51,737 bases of DNA. Source: JBBDSV01 sp040904785. GTDB taxonomy: Bacteria > Actinomycetota > Nitriliruptoria > Nitriliruptorales > Nitriliruptoraceae. A program made the translations under genes and the position numbers. The stretch covers positions 1 to 51,737 of the forward strand of contig JBBDSV010000016.1 in NCBI GenBank assembly GCA_040904785.1, given 5' to 3'. Below the pieces are notes generated by a model. That model made no database searches. It was given only the letters and a program-made list of their open reading frames with translations, and had not been told where the DNA came from. Positions 42,310-51,575 of this stretch are shown piece by piece; positions within the stretch are counted from its first letter, which is position 1, and every line of letters starts with the position of its first letter.

Positions 42310-44220
42310 ATGGCACTCGGCGTCGATGTCGGCGGCACGTTCACCGACATCGTCCATGTCGACGGGACGCGGCTGACGACGACGAAGACCTCGACCACGC
42401 GGCCCCAACATGACGGAGTACTCGCCGGCTGCCGCGCGCTGACCGATCACGCGACGGTGCTGCTGCACGGCACGACCGTTGCGACGAACGCACTCCTCGA
42501 GCGTCGCGGTGCACGAACAGCACTCGTGTGCAACGAAGGCTTCGCCGACCTCATCGAGATCGGCCGGCAGGATCGGCCGTCGTTGTATGACCCCTTCGCC
42601 GATCGTCCCGAGCCGCTCGTTGGCCGCGAAGGTCGGATCGAAGCGACGGACCTCGATGCACTCGTTGCGCAACTCCATCGCTTCGCCCCCGAAGCGATCG
42701 CGATCTGCCTGCTGCACGCATCGCGTGACGCCGACGGTGAGCGCCGGCTCCTCGATGCACTGTCCCGACACTTCGACGTCCCCATCTGCGCATCACATGC
42801 GGTCGTGGGCGAATTCCGCGAGTTCGAGCGCACGTCGACGACTGTGCTCAACGCGTATCTAACGCCGGTGGTGGCCGACTACCTCGGCGGGCTGGCGGTG
42901 GGAGCACGTCGTGGCGGTGTCGCCGACACGATCGAGGTGATGCGCTCCTCCGGCGGGCTCATGGACATCGGCGATGCCCAGCGGCTGCCCGCAGCGGTCC
43001 TGCTGTCGGGCCCGGCCGGCGGTGTCGTCGCGGCCGCAGCACTCGGCGACGCACTCGGCCACCGCGACCTGGTCTCGTTCGACATGGGTGGCACATCGAC
43101 CGACGTCTGCCGCATCGTCGACGGACGACCGACCGTCGCCTACGAGCGCGACATCGATGGCTTCGCGTGCCGTATGCCGAGCGTCGCGGTGCACACGGTT
43201 GGTGCGGGCGGCGGCAGCATCGGCTGGCGCGACCACGGCGGTGCGCTACGCGTCGGCCCCCGAAGCGCAGGGGCCATCCCGGGTCCTGCGTGCTACGGCC
43301 GTGGGGGGACCGAACCGACGATCACCGACGCCAATCTGATTCTGGGACGTCTCGATGCCGCAGCACCGTTTGCAGATGACATCGTGCTCGACGTCGACGC
43401 CGCGACAGCTGCGCTTGCCGGGCTCGCAGACACCCTCGGGATCGACGAGACAACTGCGGCACACGGCATGGTCCGTGTCGCTGAAGCGCACATGGAGCGT
43501 GCCATCCGCGTCGTGTCGGTCGAGGAGGGCGCCGACCCGCGCGACGCCGCTCTGGTTTCGTTCGGCGGCGCCGGCGGCCTGCATGCGACCGCGCTCGCCC
43601 GCGCCCTCGACATGGCCGCCGTGTTCGTGCCGCCGCACGCGGGTGTCTTCTCGGCGCTGGGCCTGCTGCTCAGCCCGAGGCGTGCCGATGCCGCCCGCAG
43701 CACCCGACACACGTCCACCGACGGGCTCGCCGAACGCATCGCCGAGGTGACCGACCGCGCACAGCACGCGCTGTCGGCATCCCACGCCGAGGTCCGACCG
43801 CTGCTCGACGTGCGCTACGTCGGCCAAGCGCACGAAACCACCATCGACCTTCCCCGCCCGCTCACCTGGGAGGCAATCGCCGGGGCATTCCACGAGGCAC
43901 ACCGGCAACGCAACGGCTTCGCCCGACCCGGCGACCCGATCGAGGTCGTTACCGTCCGGGCCGAAGCGACCGCGCCAGCAGCCATGCGCTTCAGCGATCT
44001 CCCCGAACCCAACCCGGAGGGGCCCGCCGAGATCGGCCAGCGCCGAATTCGCACGGATGACGGCGGCGCCGAGGCGAAGCTCATACGGCGCGCGGGACTG
44101 GCGGCCGGCGACGAGTTCGATGGGCCCGCGGTGATCATCGAGGACCATGCGACAACGTTGCTGGCATCCGACGAACGCGTACGCGTCGACGACTCCGGAA
44201 CACTGGTGGTGGAGTGGTGA
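42310..44220 (+). CDS. hyuA: Hydantoinase/oxoprolinase family, subunit A (HyuA)
   Basis: 636-residue ASKHA-fold ATP-dependent subunit. Phosphate-binding loops GVDVGGTFTDIV (residues ~4-15), TTVATNALLERRG, LLSGPAGGVVAA, SFDMGGTSTDV and VGAGGGSIGW are all present. Members of this family open hydantoin, oxoproline or N-methylhydantoin rings, or form acetone carboxylase, in complex with HyuB. The ATG has gagg 5 nt upstream. The next gene is the B subunit, with a 4-nt overlap. No racemase, carbamoylase or dedicated transporter lies next to the pair, so the substrate is open. Confidence 0.92.
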   Translation: MALGVDVGGTFTDIVHVDGTRLTTTKTSTTRPQHDGVLAGCRALTDHATVLLHGTTVATNALLERRGARTALVCNEGFADLIEIGRQDRPSLYDPFADRPEPLVGREGRIEATDLDALVAQLHRFAPEAIAICLLHASRDADGERRLLDALSRHFDVPICASHAVVGEFREFERTSTTVLNAYLTPVVADYLGGLAVGARRGGVADTIEVMRSSGGLMDIGDAQRLPAAVLLSGPAGGVVAAAALGDALGHRDLVSFDMGGTSTDVCRIVDGRPTVAYERDIDGFACRMPSVAVHTVGAGGGSIGWRDHGGALRVGPRSAGAIPGPACYGRGGTEPTITDANLILGRLDAAAPFADDIVLDVDAATAALAGLADTLGIDETTAAHGMVRVAEAHMERAIRVVSVEEGADPRDAALVSFGGAGGLHATALARALDMAAVFVPPHAGVFSALGLLLSPRRADAARSTRHTSTDGLAERIAEVTDRAQHALSASHAEVRPLLDVRYVGQAHETTIDLPRPLTWEAIAGAFHEAHRQRNGFARPGDPIEVVTVRAEATAPAAMRFSDLPEPNPEGPAEIGQRRIRTDDGGAEAKLIRRAGLAAGDEFDGPAVIIEDHATTLLASDERVRVDDSGTLVVEW

Positions 44221-45761
44221 GCGACGGCATCGACCTGGAGATCGCACGGCATCAGTTCGCCGCGATCGCCGAAGAGATGGGGACGGTGCTGCGGCGGACC
44301 GCGTACTCACCGAACATCAAGGAGCGCGCCGACTGTTCCGCCGCGATCTTCGTCGCCGACGGGGAGATGCTGGCGCAGGCCGAACACATCCCGGTCCACC
44401 TGGGATCGATGCCCGCGTCGGTGCTCGCGGTGCTCGACGCGTTCGGCGACGACCTCGCACCCGACACGCAGTACGCGGTCAACGATCCGTTCGCCGGCGG
44501 TACACACCTCAACGATCTGACCCTCGTTCGACCGGTGACCGTCGGCGACGACCTCGTAGGGTTCGTCGCCAACCGTGCGCACCACGCTGACGTGGGTGGC
44601 CGATCTCCGGGTTCGATGCCCGCCGACGCGACCCGGCTGTCCGAGGAAGGCCATCGCGTCGCTCCGTGCCCGGCCGTGCGCGGGGGTGACTGGGAGCCGG
44701 CCTTTCTCGAGCCGTTTCTCGCCGCAACCCGCACACCGCACGAGCGCCGTGGCGACCTGTCGGCACAGCTGGGAGCGAATGAGATCGGGGCCGAACGACT
44801 GGCCGCGCTCGCCCGCGCCTGGGGGCCGGCGACATTCGCCCAGCGCACCGCCGACGTGCTCGACTACGGCGAGCGTCGCATGCGGGCTGCACTTGCGCTC
44901 CTGCCAGACGGCAACTTCGCCTTCGAAGACGCCATGGAATCAGCCTCGGCGCTGCATCCGATCGTGGTCAACGTCACCATCGACGGTGATGCGCTGCACG
45001 CCGACTTCAACGGAACGGCACCCCAGGTGGAGGCGAACTTCAACGCCGTCCGCGCCGTGACCTGGTCGTGCCTGTCATTCGCGGTCCGTGTCGCGACAGA
45101 CCCATCGATACCGGCGAATGGCGGATGCCTGCGCGCGCTTTCGCTGTCGACTCCGGCGGGGACGATCGTCGATGCCCGCGACGGCGTCGCCGTGGCGGCG
45201 GGAAATGTCGAGACGAGTCAGCGCATCGCCGACACGCTGCTCGGTGCGCTCGCCGCGGCGGCACCCGATCGTGTGCCTGCGGCCTCACAGGGCACGATGA
45301 ACAACCTGCTCGTCGGCAACGACCGCTTCGCGTACTACGAGACGGTCGCCGGTGGCCAGGGCGCGCGCCCCGGTCGCCATGGGCAGTCCGGCATCCAGAC
45401 CGGCATGACGAACACGCGCAACACGCCGATCGAGTCGCTCGAGGACCACTATCCGTTCGCCGTGCGACGCACGACGTTGTGGGACAGCGGCGGCGACGGT
45501 CGATACCGCGGAGGCGACGGCATTGAACGGGTCATCGAATTCCTCGAACCGGCGACCGTGTCCCTCATCGGTGAACGGCGTCGCACACGTCCGTGGGGTC
45601 TGGCAGGCGGACGACCCGGACGATCGGGCGAGGACTGGCTCACGCGGCGCACCGGTGGCCGCGAACGGCTCGACGCGAAGGTCACCTTCGACGTCGATGT
45701 CGGCGACCAGCTCCTCGTTCGGACCCCGGGAGGTGGCGGTTGGGGCACCCCGGGAACGTGA
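44217..45761 (+). CDS. hyuB: Hydantoinase/oxoprolinase family, subunit B (HyuB)
   Basis: 514-residue partner subunit. Family blocks: LRRTAYSPNIKERADCSAAIF, EHIPVHLGSMPASV, NDPFAGGTHLNDLTLVRPV, NRAHHADVGGRSPGSMP, and GSGDGR-like WDSGGDGRYRGGDGI with the Gly-rich TPGGGGWG end. GTG at 44217 overlaps the hyuA TGA by 4 nt; GTG at 44214 also fits. A and B together are the catalytic unit. It converges on a hypothetical membrane protein gene 24 nt away. Confidence 0.92.
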   Translation: MSDGIDLEIARHQFAAIAEEMGTVLRRTAYSPNIKERADCSAAIFVADGEMLAQAEHIPVHLGSMPASVLAVLDAFGDDLAPDTQYAVNDPFAGGTHLNDLTLVRPVTVGDDLVGFVANRAHHADVGGRSPGSMPADATRLSEEGHRVAPCPAVRGGDWEPAFLEPFLAATRTPHERRGDLSAQLGANEIGAERLAALARAWGPATFAQRTADVLDYGERRMRAALALLPDGNFAFEDAMESASALHPIVVNVTIDGDALHADFNGTAPQVEANFNAVRAVTWSCLSFAVRVATDPSIPANGGCLRALSLSTPAGTIVDARDGVAVAAGNVETSQRIADTLLGALAAAAPDRVPAASQGTMNNLLVGNDRFAYYETVAGGQGARPGRHGQSGIQTGMTNTRNTPIESLEDHYPFAVRRTTLWDSGGDGRYRGGDGIERVIEFLEPATVSLIGERRRTRPWGLAGGRPGRSGEDWLTRRTGGRERLDAKVTFDVDVGDQLLVRTPGGGGWGTPGT

Positions 45762-45785
45762 CCGGTGCCGTCCGCCGCGGCCGGA

Positions 45786-46553
45786 TCAGATCTGCGCGTC
45801 GCGGTCGCCGGAGAAGCCACGCTCGAGCACGGCATCGACGAATCGTTCGAGGTCGTCGTCGAGTCCGTCCTCCCGCAGCGCGTCAACGGCGTGCACGAAC
45901 GTGTCGGCGGTCGCGTTGATCCCGAGTGTCCAGCGCGTCGTGTCACCCGCAAGGCGCGCTGGTTCGGCGGCAATCGCCGTGAGGTAGGCGACCCAGGCGT
46001 CGAGATGGGCCACGTAGGTGTCCCGAACATCGGACGGCGGGTGGGTGGCGAAGCGTTGGCGGAGCACGGCGAGGCCGTCGAGAGCGTGCTCCGCGGCGAG
46101 ACGAACCGCATCTTCGAGCAACGCCGGATCGGTCGTCGTGGCGAAGATCGTCTCGATCTCCTCGTGGAACCCGATCATGACCCGCTCTGACGCGTCGATC
46201 TCGACGAACAGGTCGAACCACGCACGATCGTCCGCGTCGATCTGGTCACGGTCGGGGATCTCGACACGGTCGCCGTCCTCGATGTCGACGTCGGGTCGCG
46301 GCGGTGCCTCGTCACGGCGAGCGTCGTCTCTCGGCGCGGGATCGTCCGGCACCTCCTCGGCACCGCCATCGTCGACCGGCGGTGCACTTCCGCCCGACTC
46401 GGCGTCAGTCGGCGGCACATCCGCATCGACGACGAACGCCACGCCGACGGCGATCGCCGCGATCGCCACGAGCACGAGGCCCGCCCACCACGTCCGACGT
46501 CGGCGCGCGCGGGCGCGCTCGTACGGCGTGGGGGGTGGTCCGCTGACGTCCAC
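45786..46553 (-). CDS. Unknown acidic single-pass membrane protein
   Basis: 255 residues, not recognised. A basic N-tail (YERARARRRR) precedes one membrane helix (WWAGLVLVAIAAIAVGVAFVV, residues ~22-42), then a ~60-residue low-complexity stretch rich in Asp/Pro/Glu (DVPPTDAESGGSAPPVDDG), and a C-terminal ~150-residue helical domain with amphipathic repeats (AWFDLFVEIDASERVMIGF, VRLAAEHALDGLAVLRQRF). Probably N-in with the acidic region outside. No ribosome site of note at the GTG. Alone between hyuB and fumC, divergent from fumC by 110 nt. Confidence 0.68.
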   Translation of the reverse strand: MDVSGPPPTPYERARARRRRTWWAGLVLVAIAAIAVGVAFVVDADVPPTDAESGGSAPPVDDGGAEEVPDDPAPRDDARRDEAPPRPDVDIEDGDRVEIPDRDQIDADDRAWFDLFVEIDASERVMIGFHEEIETIFATTTDPALLEDAVRLAAEHALDGLAVLRQRFATHPPSDVRDTYVAHLDAWVAYLTAIAAEPARLAGDTTRWTLGINATADTFVHAVDALREDGLDDDLERFVDAVLERGFSGDRDAQI

Positions 46554-46663
46554 GACGGCCCTTCGCCTCGACAGCTACGACGGTACCTGCGCCCGACGGG
46601 TGCCAACTCGCTGCCGGGGCCTTCTGCCGCCTAGCCTGCAGGAGACCGATCGCGGAGGTTGGC

Positions 46664-48055
46664 ATGTCCGAGCAGTTCCGTACCGCCCACGACACCATGG
46701 GCGAGATGCAGATCCCCGTCGATGCGCTGTGGGGCGCCTCGACACAGCGGGCGGTGGAGAACTTCCCGGTCTCCGGTGACCCCGTGCCGATGGAGGTCGT
46801 CCAGGCACACGCGATGCTCAAGTGGGCGGCGGCAGTCGCGAACGAGGAAGCGGGCGTCGTCGACGCCGAGATCGCCGAGGCAATCCGTCGCGCCGCCGAC
46901 GAAGTGATCGCCGGCGACCTCGACGAGCACTTCCCCGTCGACGTGTTCCAAACCGGATCGGGAACGTCGACGAACATGAACGTCAACGAGGTCCTCGCCA
47001 ACCGTGCGAAGCAATTGCTCGGCGAAGATCTGTCGTCGTCGCGCGTGCATCCCAACGACCACGTCAACGCATCACAGTCCTCCAATGACACCTTCCCCAC
47101 CTCGGTGCACGTCGCGGTCGCGCGGGTCGCACACGATCAGCTCCTTCCGGCGCTGCGCACACTGGCGCGAACACTTCGTGCCAAGTCCGCAGCGTGGGAT
47201 GACGTCGTCAAGTCGGGACGCACGCACTTGATGGATGCGACGCCGGTCACGCTCGGCCAGGAGTTCGGCGGCTACGCCCGGCAGATCGAACTCGGCATCG
47301 TGCGAATCGAAGCTGCACTCGAACGTGTTTACGAGCTCGCGCTGGGTGGTACGGCCGTCGGAACGGGACTCAACTGCCCGCCCGGGTTCGTCGACCGGGT
47401 CATCGAGGTGCTCAGCGAGCGGACCGAACTGCCCTTCCGCGAGGCCGAGGACCACTTCGAAGCACAAGGAGCGCGCGACGCACTGGTCGAGATCTCCGGC
47501 GCGCTGAAGACGGTCGCCGTCAGCCTCATCAAGATCGCCAACGACATCCGGTGGATGGCGTCCGGCCCACGGACGGGCCTCTACGAGATCCAGCTTCCCG
47601 AGATCCAGCCGGGCTCGTCGATCATGCCGGGCAAGGTCAACCCGGTGATCCCGGAATCAGTGCGCCAGGTCGGCGCCCAGGTCATCGGAAACGACGCGGC
47701 CGTTGCGGTCGGCGGGTTGTCGGGCGAGCTCGAACTCAACGTGATGATCCCGCTTATGGCGCGCAACGTCATCGAGTCCGAACGACTGCTCGCCCGCGTG
47801 TCGCGCGTGTTCGTCGAGAAGTGTTTGGAGGGCGCCGAGGCGACCGAGCGGGGCCCGGAGCTCGTAGAGCAATCCCTCATGCAGGTGACTGCGCTGGTTC
47901 CCGAAATCGGCTACGAACGCTCCGCCGCACTGGCAAAGAGGGCACACAAGGAAGGCAAGACGCTGCGTGAGGTCGCGCTCGAGGACGGCATCGGTGCCGA
48001 CGTCCTCGATCGAGTCCTGGACTACGCGCGGATGACCCAGGGCGGCATGATGTAG
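46664..48055 (+). CDS. fumC: Class II fumarate hydratase
   Basis: 463-residue TCA-cycle enzyme interconverting fumarate and L-malate. Signatures: DTMGEMQIPVDALWGASTQRAVENF at the N-terminus, GSGTSTNMNVNEV, HPNDHVNASQSSNDTFPT, SGRTHLMDATPVTLGQE with the catalytic-site His, and the mobile loop GSSIMPGKVNPV. The length is normal. ATG preceded by cggaggt at 4-6 nt. The adjoining TcuA-like flavoprotein and MFS gene are on the other strand, so a functional link through C4/C6 acids is possible but not required. Confidence 0.96.
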   Translation: MSEQFRTAHDTMGEMQIPVDALWGASTQRAVENFPVSGDPVPMEVVQAHAMLKWAAAVANEEAGVVDAEIAEAIRRAADEVIAGDLDEHFPVDVFQTGSGTSTNMNVNEVLANRAKQLLGEDLSSSRVHPNDHVNASQSSNDTFPTSVHVAVARVAHDQLLPALRTLARTLRAKSAAWDDVVKSGRTHLMDATPVTLGQEFGGYARQIELGIVRIEAALERVYELALGGTAVGTGLNCPPGFVDRVIEVLSERTELPFREAEDHFEAQGARDALVEISGALKTVAVSLIKIANDIRWMASGPRTGLYEIQLPEIQPGSSIMPGKVNPVIPESVRQVGAQVIGNDAAVAVGGLSGELELNVMIPLMARNVIESERLLARVSRVFVEKCLEGAEATERGPELVEQSLMQVTALVPEIGYERSAALAKRAHKEGKTLREVALEDGIGADVLDRVLDYARMTQGGMM

Positions 48056-48066
48056 CCGCTGCGTCG

Positions 48067-49242
48067 CTAGTGCGTCGGCGTTGCACGCTCCAGCCGACGG
48101 CTGCCGGCGACGAACGCAACGACGGCGAGCGTTGCAATGCCCGCGGCGGTCAGCCACGCAGGCCGGTAGCCGAACTGTTCGGCGATCGACCCGAACAACA
48201 GTGGACTGACCGTATTCGCGAGCAGACCGGCCGGGGCGATCGTTCCGGTGATGGCGCCGGGCGACTTCGGATGCGCACGCACCATCGAGAACCAGAACAC
48301 GCCGTTGAACGACCAGCCCAGCGCCATCGCGACCACAACGCCGACGGTCATGGTGACCGGACGGGCGAGTGCAAGCAGCCCCAACCCGACGACGGCAAAC
48401 GACAGCTGCACCGCACAGATGAGTAGGTGCCTGCGCGTGAGGCGATCGACGAGCACGCCGGAGGCGAGCCGTCCGGCGATCGTGAGGAACGCCGCGATTC
48501 CCAGCATCGTCCCCGCACGCGAAGGGGAAAGACCCGACACCACCGCGGCATCCACGTAGAACGCCGGCACGGATGACGTCGCCGAGACGGCCAAGCCGAA
48601 CGCGAGGCCGAAGAGCAACAGCTCCGGTCGCGGACCGATCGCCGCGCGCTCGACCGCGGCGGGCCGCGGGCGCTGTGATCCACCCCGACCGGCCGCGATG
48701 ACGACGGCGATGCTGCACACCGCTCCGATCGCGTAGGCGTAGCGCCAACCCAACGTGAGTGCGAGCAGCGGAACGCTGATCCCGGCGAGCGACGACGCCA
48801 ACGGCGGCGCCGACTGCTTGATGCCGAAGCTGACGCCAAGGCGCGCGGGGTCGACGGCGTTCATAAGGAGTCGGTTCGCCGCCGGCTGGGCGATCACGTG
48901 CGACATGCTGCCGATGACCAGCCACACCACAAGCGCGGCCCAACTTCGCGCGCTGAGCGCGATGCCTCCCATGGACGCTGCAGAGATCGCTCCGGCGATC
49001 TGCATCGAACGCGACGCGCCCAGCCGATCGACGAGCCGTCCGAGCCACGCCGAAGTGAGCGCACCTGCTCCCCAGAACGCACCCACGGCAACGCCGAGCG
49101 CGGCGACGCCGAATGCCAGATTCTCGGTGAGCTGCACGGCCATCGCACCGGTGAGGAACGCCGGGAGGACGCTGACGACGGTTCCGGCACTCGCGAGCGC
49201 AATCGCCGACGAGGGCGTGCGCCGCGGTCGCGCAGTCTCCAC
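48067..49242 (-). CDS. MFS transporter
   Basis: 391-residue, 12-helix facilitator. SHVIAQPAANRLL and VSFGIKQSAPPLASSLAG in helices 4-5 match the MFS at 4132-5364, so both belong to one subfamily. RLVDRLGAS and GVLVDRLTRRH are the conserved loops after helices 2 and 8. GTG has ggagg 7 nt upstream. It follows the TcuA-like gene on the same strand, after a strong hairpin, so it may be the organic-acid transporter for that enzyme (TcuC role) even though it is not a close match to TcuC. Confidence 0.84.
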   Translation of the reverse strand: METARPRRTPSSAIALASAGTVVSVLPAFLTGAMAVQLTENLAFGVAALGVAVGAFWGAGALTSAWLGRLVDRLGASRSMQIAGAISAASMGGIALSARSWAALVVWLVIGSMSHVIAQPAANRLLMNAVDPARLGVSFGIKQSAPPLASSLAGISVPLLALTLGWRYAYAIGAVCSIAVVIAAGRGGSQRPRPAAVERAAIGPRPELLLFGLAFGLAVSATSSVPAFYVDAAVVSGLSPSRAGTMLGIAAFLTIAGRLASGVLVDRLTRRHLLICAVQLSFAVVGLGLLALARPVTMTVGVVVAMALGWSFNGVFWFSMVRAHPKSPGAITGTIAPAGLLANTVSPLLFGSIAEQFGYRPAWLTAAGIATLAVVAFVAGSRRLERATPTH

Positions 49243-49261
49243 CTCATCGCCTCCAAGCAGG

Positions 49262-49286
49262 ACGCGGACCCCATCGGGGTCCGCGT
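49262..49286 (-). terminator. Hairpin between TcuA-like gene and MFS gene
   Basis: acgcggacccc-atc-ggggtccgcgt: perfect 11-bp arms, 3-nt loop. No T-run follows before the MFS ribosome site. Either an attenuator giving reduced transporter expression or a terminator after the flavoprotein gene. Confidence 0.65.
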
Positions 49287-49311
49287 ACCGCGCGCTGGTT
49301 TCGCCAGGAGC

Positions 49312-50805
49312 CTATTTCGCGTTCGCCCCCGCGCTTTCGCCCGCGCGCCGGCCGAATACCGACCCGGACGTCAGGCCGGTGCCGCCGGGATAGTTGAAGG
49401 CGAACAGGCCGCCGACGAGCTCGCCTGCTGCGTACAGTCCCGGAATCGACGCACCGTCGACCCCCAGCACCTCGCACGTCGGGGTGATGTGCAATCCCCC
49501 GAAGGTGAACGTGACGCCGCACGTGATGGCGTACGCCTCGTACGGCGGAGTGTCGAGCGGGTTCGCCCAGTGGGTCTTCCTAACGTCCAACCCGGTCGTG
49601 CCACGCCCGTCCTTGACCGTGGGATCGAACGTGACGTCGGTCTGCACGGCAGCGTTGAACTTCTCGACCTCATCGACGAACGCTTCGGCGTCGACACCTT
49701 CCATCTTCTCGCCAAGCTCTTCAATCGTGTCGGCGGTGACCTTCGTGACCTCACGAATCCGATACTCGTCACGCAGAAGGTGCGTGACCTTCTGGTCGAA
49801 CACCTGCCAGGCGAACTGGCCCGGCTGATCGAGGATGACCCGACCGTACTTGGCGTAGGTGTAGTTGCGGAAGTCGGCGCCTTCGTCGACGAACCGGCGG
49901 CCCGTCGCGTTGACCATGATCCCGAACGGGTAACTGTGCTTCTGGAAGCCGTCACCGACCGCGAGGTCGCCATACTGCGGGGCGTTCATGTCCCATCCGA
50001 CCGCGTGCGCGCCGCTCCAGTTGCCGTAGGGCTCGGCGCCGATGTCGAGCGCCATGCGGATGCCGTCACCCATGTTGTGCTTGGTCCCGCGCACCTTGGC
50101 CATGTCCCAACCGGGGCCGAGGTACTGCGTCCGCCAGGCTGAGTTCGACTCGAATCCTCCGGCGGCGAGCACGACCGACTTCGCCGTGACCGTCGCCATG
50201 CCCTCGGGGCACTCGACGCGGACGCCGGTCACACCGACACCGCGCTCGTGAACGAGTTCGACACCGCGCGCCTGATACCAGACCTCAACGTCCTCACGAT
50301 CTGCCGCCTCGAACAGCGATGCGACGAGCCCGGGGCCGCCTCCGTTGGCTTCGACGGTCAGCCCGCCCCAGAACCGGAAGCCGCCCGATTCCGTCTTGAA
50401 CGCCTGACGGTGATACATCGGCAGGAATTTCACGCCCTTGGTCTGCATCCACTTGAGGGCGTCGAAGCTGTTGGTGATGAGGATCTCGCACAGGTCCGGG
50501 TCGGTGCGGAACTGGGTGACGCGGGCCATGTCGTCGAAGAACTGCTCGGTCGTGTACGAGCCGTAGTCGTTGGTCTCGGCCTCGTCATCGGTCATATCGG
50601 GGATCAGGACCCGCAGGTCGTCGACGCCCTCGTAGACGATGCGGAAGGCGCCAGCGGTGTAGGAACTGTTACCGCCGCGTTCCTTCTCGGTCGCCGCCTC
50701 GAGCACGAGTACGCGTGCACCCTGCTCGCGTGCGGCGAGCGCCGCGCACATGCCGGCGTTGCCGGCTCCGACAACGACGACGTCAGTTTCCGTATCCTGC
50801 CACAT
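49312..50805 (-). CDS. FAD-dependent dehydrogenase, TcuA-like (tricarballylate dehydrogenase family)
   Basis: 497-residue flavoprotein of the fumarate-reductase/succinate-dehydrogenase flavoprotein family. FAD loop VVVGAGNAGMCAALAA (G13xG15xxG18), ERGGNSSYTAGAFR (TcuA/CobZ mark), AAGGFESN, GDGIRMALDIGAEP, and the C-terminal FAD motif LYAAGELVGGLF... YPGGTGLT. TcuA converts tricarballylate to cis-aconitate and normally needs TcuB to reoxidise FADH2; no tcuB is here. Family assignment is firm, substrate not; 3-ketosteroid or other acid dehydrogenases of this family remain options. Divergent from the GntR regulator with a perfect palindrome between them, so it is the likely target gene. Confidence 0.82.
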   Translation of the reverse strand: MWQDTETDVVVVGAGNAGMCAALAAREQGARVLVLEAATEKERGGNSSYTAGAFRIVYEGVDDLRVLIPDMTDDEAETNDYGSYTTEQFFDDMARVTQFRTDPDLCEILITNSFDALKWMQTKGVKFLPMYHRQAFKTESGGFRFWGGLTVEANGGGPGLVASLFEAADREDVEVWYQARGVELVHERGVGVTGVRVECPEGMATVTAKSVVLAAGGFESNSAWRTQYLGPGWDMAKVRGTKHNMGDGIRMALDIGAEPYGNWSGAHAVGWDMNAPQYGDLAVGDGFQKHSYPFGIMVNATGRRFVDEGADFRNYTYAKYGRVILDQPGQFAWQVFDQKVTHLLRDEYRIREVTKVTADTIEELGEKMEGVDAEAFVDEVEKFNAAVQTDVTFDPTVKDGRGTTGLDVRKTHWANPLDTPPYEAYAITCGVTFTFGGLHITPTCEVLGVDGASIPGLYAAGELVGGLFAFNYPGGTGLTSGSVFGRRAGESAGANAK

Positions 50806-50847
50806 TGCACCCTCGATACTTGGTCGTGCGGATCACGTCGGGGACGA

Positions 50848-50863
50848 GCATACACGTGTATGC
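50848..50863. promoter_or_regulatory. 16-bp perfect palindrome, probable GntR operator
   Basis: gcatacacgtgtatgc, midway in the 89-nt divergent region between the TcuA-like and GntR genes. Both flanks read as TATGCx hexamers (TATGCT on minus, TATGCA on plus), so it overlaps the likely -10 elements of both promoters; binding would repress both. FCD-type GntR proteins bind palindromes of this kind. Confidence 0.7.
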
Positions 50864-50894
50864 AGAGTGCCTGCATCGCGAAGGAGGCCGCCGC

Positions 50895-51542
50895 GTGACG
50901 CCGAGTACCGCGCGCCCGAAGACATCCGCCTACGAGGCCTTGCGCGAGCTGATTCGCAACGAGGAGTTCCCGCCGGGAACCGCGCTCGTGGAGACCGAAG
51001 TCGCCCAGCGGCTCGGTGTCAGCCGCACTCCGGTCCGCGAAGCGTTTCGGCAACTCGAGGCCGACGGCCTCGTTCGCCGCGGCGCGCGTGGTGTCGAGGT
51101 CCGCTCGCGCAGCCCCGAAGAGATCCTCGACATCTATGAGGTGCGGATCCGCCTGGAGGCGCTGGCCGCATCGACTGCGGCCCGACGCGCGAGCGACTTC
51201 GACATCATGACGCTGCGACGACTCTCACGCAACGAGCAGCAGATCGACCCGCAGACGGCCGACGCTGACGCCATGGTGGACTCCAACCGACAGTTCCACC
51301 GTGCCGTGTGGACAGCGAGCCACAACGAGCCCGTGTCGTCACTGCTCGAGCGGCTCGATCTGCACCTGCTGCGCTATTCACTGACGACCCTGACGGCGCC
51401 CGGCCGCTGGCAGGAAGCCATCGCCGAGCACGCCGAGATCGTCGAAGCGATCGCCGATCGCGACAGCGACCGCGCGGGAGAAATCGCCTCGCACCACTTC
51501 ACCCGCGCGCGTGACATTCGTCTCCAGGCCTGGAGCGAATGA
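50895..51542 (+). CDS. GntR-family transcriptional regulator, FCD subfamily
   Basis: 215-residue ligand-responsive repressor. N-terminal winged HTH (residues ~8-70: VETEVAQRLGVSRTPVREAFRQLEADGLV), then the FCD effector domain with the metal/ligand residues typical of the fold: EVRIRLEALAAS, SNRQFHRAVW, HAEIVEAIADRD and HHFTRARD. GTG at 50895 has a full aaggagg at 7-nt spacing, which rejects the longer frame upstream. FCD members sense small organic acids; the neighbouring TcuA-like enzyme, MFS protein and aldehyde dehydrogenase suggest an acid as inducer. Confidence 0.92.
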   Translation: MTPSTARPKTSAYEALRELIRNEEFPPGTALVETEVAQRLGVSRTPVREAFRQLEADGLVRRGARGVEVRSRSPEEILDIYEVRIRLEALAASTAARRASDFDIMTLRRLSRNEQQIDPQTADADAMVDSNRQFHRAVWTASHNEPVSSLLERLDLHLLRYSLTTLTAPGRWQEAIAEHAEIVEAIADRDSDRAGEIASHHFTRARDIRLQAWSE

Positions 51543-51575
51543 CGTCGCCCAACCACGTGCGACCGCAGCCGAGCG

